In this document: one piece after another, positions 1 to 5,241 of the stretch
Numbering within the stretch: position 1 is the stretch's first letter
Layout of the letters: each line of letters opens with the position of its first letter
Source: an uncultured Marinicella sp.
Lineage (GTDB): Bacteria; Pseudomonadota; Gammaproteobacteria; Xanthomonadales; Marinicellaceae
DNA: 5,241 bases
Direction of reading: 5' to 3'
NCBI GenBank assembly: GCA_938008005.1
Contig: CALLLZ010000011.1
Span: forward strand, 1 to 5,241
The notes under the pieces: generated by a model
Told to the model about the DNA's origin: nothing
Databases searched by the model: none
What the model saw: only the letters and a program-made list of their open reading frames with translations
Made by a program: the position numbers and the translations under genes

Positions 1-471
1 TAGACAAGCTCCACCATTACATTCATGGCCTCTTATAAAGAAAGCCGGGTCAAGTGGAAATGCCGTCAACGAAGTGCCTGTAAACGGCACATCACCAATT
101 TGATCCGTATCAGAGTCTGTTACTGAATCAAGCCGTACTTGACTGGCTAATGGCCAACCGTTATTAAAATTGACGTTTGCATCAACAGACCAACTATTCA
201 TTAAGTATCCCTGGTCCCAGTCCACAACAATTTCATTGGGTAAGGCCAATGTTGCACAATGTTTGCGTCCAGCCAATTCTATATCGGCTTTAATTCGAGT
301 GATTGCATAACGACCATTTTCTTGCAATACCGACAAACCAGTTTGTGCCCGGTTTAATGCACTTGAACTGGTAAATAATGACACCAGACCTAATAAGATA
401 ATGACACCAATTACCATCGCGACCATCAATTCAATCAATGAAAAGCCAGCTGATTTAAATTTGTAATTCAT
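1..471 (-). CDS. pilW: Type IV pilus minor pilin PilW, 3' end cut by window edge
   Basis: The reading frame starts at the ATG at 471-469 and stays open to base 1, giving 157 residues of an unfinished protein. Residues 1-9 form a short basic leader ending in Gly9, followed by FSLIEL, so prepilin peptidase PilD would be expected to cut before Phe10. Glu14 is mature position 5, the residue that guides pilin docking. Residues 10-33 form the hydrophobic helix. The following stretch, with LQENGRYA near 49-56 and DIELAG near 63-68, is typical of PilW. Cys72, Cys151 and Cys156 could form disulfides in the periplasmic head domain. PilW is a minor pilin that, with FimT/FimU, PilV, PilX and PilY1, primes pilus assembly and sits at the tip (family knowledge). 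It begins 17 bp after pilV and probably shares its transcript. The family assignment is firm; the C-terminal part and next gene are unseen. Confidence 0.9.
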   Translation of the reverse strand, partial: MNYKFKSAGFSLIELMVAMVIGVIILLGLVSLFTSSSALNRAQTGLSVLQENGRYAITRIKADIELAGRKHCATLALPNEIVVDWDQGYLMNSWSVDANVNFNNGWPLASQVRLDSVTDSDTDQIGDVPFTGTSLTAFPLDPAFFIRGHECNGGACL

Positions 472-484
472 AGTTTTAATTTCA

Positions 485-490
485 CTCCTC
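485..490 (-). promoter_or_regulatory. Ribosome binding site of pilW, overlapping the pilV stop
   Basis: On the minus strand the sequence reads GAGGAG, and its first two bases belong to the TGA stop codon of pilV. It lies 13 nt before the ATG of pilW, a slightly long spacing. It supports the start at 471 and suggests that ribosomes finishing pilV can re-initiate on pilW. Confidence 0.6.
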
Positions 491-1031
491 ATGGCTGTGC
501 CACCAAAGTTAATGTCTGAGCATTGGTTTCCTCAGGACGGTTTGATTCGTTCCAGTTGACAGTTACAGTACATATTCCATCATAAACTGAAACAGGCGTC
601 CAAATTGATGGTGCATTAGCAAAAACTGTAGGATTAAATGCACCATTAGTGACACAGTTAATGGTTCCTGTTCCACCTGGTAGACTAGAATTTAATGATT
701 GTGCCCATTGCTGCACATCATAAACAGCCAATGCAGCGTAGTTACACGGCGCACCCAAAGTACATTCTGCAGTACCTATAGCAGCAGTGCCGTTATAACC
801 ACCATTCCACAACGCCACGGGATTAGCTCGCATGCGATCAAGCATATTCTCAGCTAAAAAATTAGCCTGAGACCTCAAATAACCATTGTGGTTATTTCGG
901 ACTGAAATAGTCATCATACCTGCTATACCTAACAACCCGAATGAAAAAACCAAGACGGCCACCAAAACTTCTATCAGGGTAAATCCTTCTTGTAAATTCC
1001 GGCTTAAAATTTGATTAACAGAAGTTTTCAT
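489..1031 (-). CDS. pilV: Type IV pilus minor pilin PilV
   Basis: This is a complete prepilin of 180 residues. The leader runs to Gly16, followed by FTLIEVLVA, with Glu21 at mature position 5 and a hydrophobic helix at about 17-42. A 16-residue leader is long for the class but no other ATG offers a shorter one. The head domain has the PilV pattern: NFLAENMLDRMRANP at about 57-71, a Cys90/Cys96 pair, YDVQQW at 104-109, LPGG at 117-120, Cys126, and CTVTVNW at 154-160. The four cysteines suggest two disulfides formed in the periplasm. PilV is one of the minor pilins that initiate pilus assembly and help present the tip adhesin PilY1 (family knowledge). Its ATG overlaps the fimT stop in ATGA, so its translation is probably coupled to fimT; the upstream AAGGG is only a weak ribosome site. 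Confidence 0.92.
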   Translation of the reverse strand: MKTSVNQILSRNLQEGFTLIEVLVAVLVFSFGLLGIAGMMTISVRNNHNGYLRSQANFLAENMLDRMRANPVALWNGGYNGTAAIGTAECTLGAPCNYAALAVYDVQQWAQSLNSSLPGGTGTINCVTNGAFNPTVFANAPSIWTPVSVYDGICTVTVNWNESNRPEETNAQTLTLVAQP

Positions 1032-1543
1032 GGTTGCACCACCCTTACTGAACCGCTGGGCATTACCAGAATATTACGCTGTGAATCCGTGACAGGGCCG
1101 TAACTATTGTCAGCGTCAAATGTTACCGTATTACCACCAACCAAACCACCCAAACGATTAAACATCAACTCTCCAGCCGTACCACCAGATTGACTGATAG
1201 CCAAATCAGGCAAAGTCTGTTGTTCAAAGATTTTAGTATCGTTACTACCACCTGCGTCTAAAGTCCAAATTTCCCAACCATCTTTCCAAGCACCTCCTGT
1301 TAGACTGACTCTAACATTGGCACCGTAACGTATGGCCTCAGCCCTTGCTAAATTAAAACTGTAAACCATTTCGTTGACACTGAGAGCAACTTCTTTCCTA
1401 ACTTTAAAGTCTCGATAGTTAGGTACTCCCCAAGCTAACAAGAGCGAACCTATCAACAATGCAACTAATAATTCAATCAGAGTAAATCCATGGATTTTTT
1501 GAGGCGTTTTAATATTTTTCATTTGACCAGCAGTAAGTTTCAT
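1028..1543 (-). CDS. fimT: GspH/FimT-family minor pilin (FimT or FimU type)
   Basis: The product is a 171-residue prepilin. The leader ends at Gly19 and is followed by FTLIELLVALLIG, with Glu24 at mature position 5. After the helix, LARAEAIRYG at about 65-74 and the late segment RNILVMPSGSVRV at 156-168 mark the GspH/FimT family. FimT/FimU proteins join the minor-pilin priming complex; some FimT proteins bind DNA for natural transformation through a C-terminal GRxR motif. Here the matching place reads GSVR, so the first arginine is missing. There are no cysteines. The start is uncertain: ATG at 1543 has no clear ribosome site, while an in-frame ATG at codon 8 (1522-1520) would leave a more usual 12-residue leader. 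The gene opens the pilin operon 99 bp after ispH. FimT and FimU cannot be told apart safely here. Confidence 0.85.
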   Translation of the reverse strand: MKLTAGQMKNIKTPQKIHGFTLIELLVALLIGSLLLAWGVPNYRDFKVRKEVALSVNEMVYSFNLARAEAIRYGANVRVSLTGGAWKDGWEIWTLDAGGSNDTKIFEQQTLPDLAISQSGGTAGELMFNRLGGLVGGNTVTFDADNSYGPVTDSQRNILVMPSGSVRVVQP

Positions 1544-1562
1544 ATTAATTTTATCGATTTTA

Positions 1563-1592
1563 AGTATAAATGACTGGAACGTTCAAATACAA
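1563..1592 (-). promoter_or_regulatory. Possible sigma-70 promoter of the minor-pilin genes
   Basis: The minus strand of the 99-bp gap between ispH and fimT contains TATACT at 1568-1563, a five-of-six match to the -10 consensus. Eighteen bases upstream is TTGTAT at 1592-1587, a poor -35 box that matches only in TTG. Transcription would start near 1556, leaving about 13 nt before the ATG at 1543 but about 34 nt before the ATG at 1522. A palindrome GAACGTTC (1584-1577) lies between the two hexamers and could be an operator. No hairpin followed by a T-run is visible in the gap, so no intrinsic terminator for ispH can be called. Confidence 0.4.
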
Positions 1593-1642
1593 ACGAACCC
1601 AATACTTGATTAGATTGACGGTAGGATTTTCTTGATAAACGG

Positions 1643-2593
1643 CTATTTTTGTACCAAACGCAATTCTTTGGGTAGTGCAAAAACCATATTTTCTGGCTCA
1701 CCACCTAGTTCAACAACCTTTACATTGGGGCTGATATCATCAATTGCAGCAATCACATCTTTGACCAGCTTTTCAGGTGCTGACGCACCCGCGGTTAAAC
1801 CAACAGATTGAATATCCTTAAACCAAATATCTTTGACATCTGAAGGACCATCAATTAAGTAAGATACCACACCTTGCCTCTCTGCCAATTCTTTCAAGCG
1901 ATTAGAATTTGAACTATTTACACTGCCAACAACCAACACCAAATCTGTTTGAGCAGCCAATTGCCGCACTGCCATTTGACGATTCTGTGTGGCATAGCAA
2001 ATATCATCATGCTTTGGGCCTTCAATCAATGGAAATCTTTGACGCAGCTCTTTAATAATTTCTCGGGTATCATCCATTGAAAGTGTAGTTTGGGTGACAT
2101 AAGCAACGTTATTCGGCTGATCCACCAATATGGCACGTGCTTCTTCTACAGAATCAACCAAATAAATCTCACCATCACCATTGAGCTTATCCCATTGCCC
2201 CAAAGTGCCTTCTACTTCTGGGTGACCATGATGACCGATTAATATCAAGTCAAAACCTTGCTTACAATATCGAAAAACTTCAATATGGACTTTCGTCACC
2301 AGCGGACAGGTTGCATCGAAAACTTTTAATTGACGAAGCTCTGCTTCTTTACGCACTGCTTTGGAAACTCCATGAGCCGAAAATATAACTATCTGATCAT
2401 CAGGTATTTCATCCAGTTCATCAACAAAAACAGCTCCTCGATCACGTAGCTTATCAACCACGTACTGATTATGAACCACTTCATGACGCACATAAATTGG
2501 CGCACCAAAGGAATCTAAAGCTCGATTAACAATATCTATAGCACGGTCTACACCTGCACAGAAACCACGCGGATTTGCCAGCAGAATCTTCAC
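1643..2593 (-). CDS. ispH: 4-hydroxy-3-methylbut-2-enyl diphosphate reductase (IspH/LytB)
   Basis: IspH is the last enzyme of the MEP pathway and reduces HMBPP to isopentenyl and dimethylallyl diphosphate with an iron-sulfur cluster in the cytosol. The 316 residues equal the E. coli length. The three cluster ligands are visible: Cys12 in PRGFCAGV, Cys96 in DATCPLV and Cys199 in HDDICYATQNRQ. The substrate pocket residues are also present: His41 in HEVVHN, His74 in FSAHGV, His124 and Glu126 in HHGHPEVEGT, the TQTTLS stretch at 167-172, Ser224 and Asn226, and Ser271 near the C-terminus. The start codon is GTG at 2593-2591, overlapping the lspA stop as GTGA; AGAAGAAGAG lies 5 nt upstream, and the N-terminus KILLANPRGFC matches the family start. 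Nothing looks damaged. It is probably co-transcribed with ileS and lspA. Confidence 0.98.
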   Translation of the reverse strand: MKILLANPRGFCAGVDRAIDIVNRALDSFGAPIYVRHEVVHNQYVVDKLRDRGAVFVDELDEIPDDQIVIFSAHGVSKAVRKEAELRQLKVFDATCPLVTKVHIEVFRYCKQGFDLILIGHHGHPEVEGTLGQWDKLNGDGEIYLVDSVEEARAILVDQPNNVAYVTQTTLSMDDTREIIKELRQRFPLIEGPKHDDICYATQNRQMAVRQLAAQTDLVLVVGSVNSSNSNRLKELAERQGVVSYLIDGPSDVKDIWFKDIQSVGLTAGASAPEKLVKDVIAAIDDISPNVKVVELGGEPENMVFALPKELRLVQK

Positions 2594-3123
2594 TTTAACT
2601 CTTCTTCTGACTGCTCTTTATTTTTAAAAGCGTCGATAATTAACAGCACTGCACCCAAGCAAATGGCAGAATCAGCCACATTAAATGCGGGCCAAAAATA
2701 ACCAGCATAATGCAATTCTACGAAATCCACCACATAGCCCAAATAAACTCGGTCCCAAATATTACCTAAGGCACCACCAATCACCAAAACCAAGGCGGTA
2801 TTTTGTAGTTTCATAAATTTACTGTTGCTGTATAACCAATACAACAACCAAACAACAATTGCACTGGCCACTGCTGCAATGAAATAACGCTGCCAACCAG
2901 ACTGATCGGCTAAAATACTAAAAGCCACGCCTTCATTGTGCATCAACGTGAGGTTAAAAAAACTGGTAATTTTATTCGGCACATACAACTCGAGGTGATT
3001 GCTCGCCAAATACTTTGTCCATTGATCGAGTAAAAACACAACTACGCTGATCCATAAAAACAACCAACCTGAGCGTTTAATTCTCCCCTCTTGTTTAGTT
3101 AATTTTGGCTTATTAGCAGACAT
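2590..3123 (-). CDS. lspA: Lipoprotein signal peptidase II (LspA)
   Basis: LspA is an inner-membrane aspartyl protease that removes the signal peptide from diacylglyceryl-modified prolipoproteins. The 177 residues are slightly longer than usual because of a basic N-terminal tail of about 18 residues. Four membrane segments can be seen at about 19-38, 78-98, 107-124 and 148-165. Family motifs occur in order: DQWTK at 33-37, NEGVAFS at 63-69, GNIWDR at 120-125, then VVDF with Asp133 and FNVADSA with Asp151, the presumed catalytic pair. The ATG at 3123-3121 shares one base with the ileS stop (TGATG). A TTG one codon upstream could also serve, but ATG is preferred, with GGAG 9 nt before it. The gene overlaps ispH by four bases; no fkpB lies between them, unlike in E. 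coli. Confidence 0.97.
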   Translation of the reverse strand: MSANKPKLTKQEGRIKRSGWLFLWISVVVFLLDQWTKYLASNHLELYVPNKITSFFNLTLMHNEGVAFSILADQSGWQRYFIAAVASAIVVWLLYWLYSNSKFMKLQNTALVLVIGGALGNIWDRVYLGYVVDFVELHYAGYFWPAFNVADSAICLGAVLLIIDAFKNKEQSEEELK

Positions 3124-5241
3124 CAAGCAAAACTCCGTTGTTCACCTTCACCATCAACATTTTCGACACAACGACCACATATAGTCGGATGGGTCTGATT
3201 AACACCTACATCCTTTCTGATGTGCCAACAACGTTCACACTTTTCACCGCCTGCTTTGGCCACGGCCAAAGCAATGGTATGTCCGGAGCTTAACTCAATA
3301 TCTACCATACCGTTTTCAACCGCATTGACCTTTTCACTCCAAGGCCTCAGCTTAGCTTCAGAAGTAATCAAAACAAAACGCATTTCATCATTCAATGCAG
3401 AAAGCACTGCATACAAGTCCTCTTGTAAAAATAGCTTAGCCTCAGCATCCAATGAGGAACCAATTTCACCAGAAACTCGCAAACTTTCCAATTGTTTAGC
3501 TACAGTTTGTCTTATTTCAGCTATTATCTGCCACTTTTCAGTATTTTGACTGAAATCCAATTCAGGTAGTTTATACCAATTCGAGAATAACACATGCTCA
3601 TCACCGCCACGTGACAAGCGAATTTCATCAGCTGTAAAAGTTAAAATAGGTGCAATTAGATGTTGCAATGAATTCAGTACATGAAACAATGCTGTTTGAG
3701 CTGATTTCCTAGCCACACTTTTTCGGTGACAAGTATACAGACGATCCTTAATTACATCCAAGTAAAATGCCCCCATATCTTGTGAGCAAAAATGATGAAT
3801 TTTTTGATAAACCAAATGTAATTGATAGCTGTTATAGTGACCAATCACTTCTCTTTGTAAGGTGCTGACTTTATCAACAGCCCATAGATCTATCTCAGTA
3901 CATTGCTCAAGTGGTAACAAGTCAGATTCACTGAAGTCATTTAAATTACCCAACATAAAACGTGCAGTGTTACGGATTCGCCGATAACCATCAGCTGCCC
4001 GGTTAAGAATTTCATCGGAAATGGTCATTTCGCCACGGTAATCTGCCGATGAAACCCATAATCGTAAAATATCTGCACCTAAGGTATTTACCACATCTTT
4101 GGGTGAAATAACATTACCCAACGACTTAGACATTTTTTTGCCATCTTTATCCACCACAAAACCATGAGTCAGAACTTGTTTATATGGAGCACGTTCATTA
4201 ATGGCCACACCTGTTAACAAAGAAGAATGGAACCAACCTCGATGTTGATCAGAACCTTCCAAATACAAATCAGCAGGTTCTTGTAAAACTTCATTTTGTT
4301 TCAGTACACAATAGTGTGTCACACCCGAGTCAAACCAGACATCCAGGACATCAGTCACTTTTTCATAATCATTGACGGCATCACCCAGGAACTGTACATC
4401 ATTCAAGTCATACCAAACGTCCATACCTTCTTGTTCAACCAAATCAGCAACTTGAGCCATGATTTGTGCTGTATTTGGATGTAGCTCGCCTGTTTGTTTG
4501 TGAACATAGATAGCAATTGGCACACCCCAAGTTCGCTGCCTTGATATGCACCATTCTGGGCGATTTTCAATCATTTTATAAATACGAGCTTCGCCCCAAG
4601 CTGGGATCCATTCAACCCGTTTAATTTCATTCAAAGCTTTGCTACGCAAGCTTTCTTTATCCATACTGATAAACCATTGTGGCGTGGTTCGAAATGCGGT
4701 TGGCGTTTTATGACGCCAACAATGCGGATAACTGTGATTAATATTTTCATGGTGCAATAACTGCCCGGCTTCTACAAGTGCTTCTACCACAGTCTTATTG
4801 GCCTTCCATACATGTTGCCCAGCAAACATGGGAGTATCAGGCAAATACACACCGTCTGAATCAACCGGGTTGCAAACTTCTAATCCATACTGATTACCAA
4901 CTCTAAAATCATCCACACCATGACCTGGCGCTGTATGTACCGCACCGGTACCCGCCTCGGTATTGACATGATCGCCCAATATTACAGGGACTTGTTTATC
5001 ATACAGCGGATGATGTAACGGCAATAACTCCAGGACTTCTCCAGTCACTGTTGCCAACACTTTAAAATCAGCCACCTCTATACGTTCCATTACGGCTTCA
5101 ACCATATCGGCTGCGATCACCAACGTATGCTTATCATGACCAACAACCAAAGCATATTCGAGCTCAGGATGCAATGACACCGCTTGATTGGCAGGGATGG
5201 TCCAAGGTGTGGTGGTCCAAATTGGAACGGCAACTGGTTTA
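3123..5241 (-). CDS. ileS: Isoleucyl-tRNA synthetase (IleRS), 5' end cut by window edge
   Basis: This class I synthetase charges tRNA-Ile and edits misactivated valine. About 705 codons are visible; by comparison with the 938-residue E. coli enzyme roughly 230 N-terminal residues, including HIGH, lie beyond the right edge. The frame is open to the edge, so the GTG at 5180 is an internal valine. The visible part opens with the editing-domain stretch WTTTPWTIPAN, followed by HTAPGHGVDDF (visible residues 102-112). The catalytic core continues with RPEWCISRQRTWGVP (227-241), DVWFDSG (300-306), EGSDQHRGWFHSSLL (328-342) and the KMSKS loop (369-373; bases 4136-4122). An anticodon-binding helical domain follows, then a C-terminal zinc finger with two C-x2-C pairs (CERC and CGRC; bases 3239-3228 and 3179-3168). 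No frameshift or missing motif is seen. It leads the ileS-lspA-ispH operon. Confidence 0.98.
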   Translation of the reverse strand, partial: KPVAVPIWTTTPWTIPANQAVSLHPELEYALVVGHDKHTLVIAADMVEAVMERIEVADFKVLATVTGEVLELLPLHHPLYDKQVPVILGDHVNTEAGTGAVHTAPGHGVDDFRVGNQYGLEVCNPVDSDGVYLPDTPMFAGQHVWKANKTVVEALVEAGQLLHHENINHSYPHCWRHKTPTAFRTTPQWFISMDKESLRSKALNEIKRVEWIPAWGEARIYKMIENRPEWCISRQRTWGVPIAIYVHKQTGELHPNTAQIMAQVADLVEQEGMDVWYDLNDVQFLGDAVNDYEKVTDVLDVWFDSGVTHYCVLKQNEVLQEPADLYLEGSDQHRGWFHSSLLTGVAINERAPYKQVLTHGFVVDKDGKKMSKSLGNVISPKDVVNTLGADILRLWVSSADYRGEMTISDEILNRAADGYRRIRNTARFMLGNLNDFSESDLLPLEQCTEIDLWAVDKVSTLQREVIGHYNSYQLHLVYQKIHHFCSQDMGAFYLDVIKDRLYTCHRKSVARKSAQTALFHVLNSLQHLIAPILTFTADEIRLSRGGDEHVLFSNWYKLPELDFSQNTEKWQIIAEIRQTVAKQLESLRVSGEIGSSLDAEAKLFLQEDLYAVLSALNDEMRFVLITSEAKLRPWSEKVNAVENGMVDIELSSGHTIALAVAKAGGEKCERCWHIRKDVGVNQTHPTICGRCVENVDGEGEQRSFA
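3133..3136 (-). promoter_or_regulatory. Ribosome binding site of lspA inside the ileS 3' end
   Basis: The minus strand reads GGAG at 3136-3133, 9 nt before the ATG at 3123 and 6 nt before the in-frame TTG at 3126. It lies wholly within the last codons of ileS, so lspA is translated from the same message. The spacing does not rule out the TTG, but the ATG is the stronger start codon. Confidence 0.5.
3252..3273. repeat. Perfect 10-bp inverted repeat within ileS
   Basis: The arms TGCTTTGGCC (3252-3261) and GGCCAAAGCA (3264-3273) are exact reverse complements separated by two bases. In the ileS message this could fold into a nine-pair stem with a four-base loop. It falls in the codons for ALAVAKAG, just before the zinc finger and about 130 bases upstream of the lspA start. 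No U-run follows, so it is not an intrinsic terminator. It may be chance or a local mRNA structure. Confidence 0.6.

Noticed and set aside
1585..1601. Possible sigma-54 promoter upstream of fimT
   Set aside because: A TGG is present, but the spacing and the required GC element (TTGC) are not found.
3124..3126. TTG as the start of lspA
   Set aside because: An ATG follows immediately with acceptable spacing from GGAG, and ATG is the commoner start; TTG cannot be fully excluded.
3220..3549. Plus-strand open frame of 109 codons
   Set aside because: It lies wholly opposite the C-terminal part of ileS, whose zinc-finger and flanking sequence are well conserved, and its translation shows no recognisable motif.
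4296..4484. Plus-strand open frame of 62 codons
   Set aside because: It is antisense to the conserved catalytic region of ileS and shows no convincing protein features.
4636..4658. Imperfect inverted repeat around two AAGCTT sequences
   Set aside because: The arms need a bulge, it lies deep inside ileS coding sequence, and nothing nearby suggests a role.
5178..5180. GTG as a possible start of ileS
   Set aside because: The frame continues upstream to the window edge through the conserved editing-domain stretch WTTTPWTIPAN, so this codon is an internal valine.
1..5241. A previously undescribed system, mobile element, CRISPR array or RNA gene
   Set aside because: Almost every base is covered by recognised ileS, lspA, ispH and minor-pilin genes; there is no repeat array, transposase, terminal repeat or tRNA-like fold visible, and the only gap is 99 bp.

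Overview
The window is one continuous stretch of minus-strand genes, read from the right edge to the left edge: ileS (5' part beyond the edge), lspA, ispH, a 99-bp gap, a fimT/fimU-type minor pilin, pilV, and pilW (3' part beyond the edge). No convincing gene lies on the plus strand. Gene content, order and protein sequences point to a gammaproteobacterium with moderately AT-rich DNA. The proteins look compatible with Methylococcales or Xanthomonas-like relatives, but that placement is an impression and rests on no search.

Right part (1643-5241): a housekeeping block. ileS makes isoleucyl-tRNA synthetase, lspA the prolipoprotein signal peptidase, and ispH the last enzyme of the MEP isoprenoid pathway. 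The genes are tightly linked: ileS and lspA share one base in TGATG, and lspA and ispH overlap by four bases in GTGA, which makes ispH a GTG-start gene. fkpB, the peptidyl-prolyl isomerase gene that sits between lspA and ispH in E. coli, is absent.

Middle (1544-1642): the only non-coding gap. It holds a plausible but weak sigma-70 promoter, a short palindrome between its two hexamers, and a sequence resembling an AlgR site. I see no intrinsic terminator, so read-through from ispH into the pilin genes is possible.

Left part (1-1543): the start of a minor-pilin operon. Three prepilins each carry a class III leader ending in Gly-Phe, a Glu at mature position 5 and a hydrophobic helix. fimT and pilV overlap by four bases, and pilV and pilW are 17 bp apart. 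In related genomes such genes are followed by pilX, pilY1 and pilE. Together they prime type IV pilus assembly and form the pilus tip, with roles in twitching, adhesion and DNA uptake.

I found no mobile element, CRISPR array, RNA gene or unknown system. The points worth a second look are small: the missing fkpB, a perfect 10-bp inverted repeat inside ileS, the regulatory gap, and a FimT C-terminus with only part of the GRxR DNA-binding motif.
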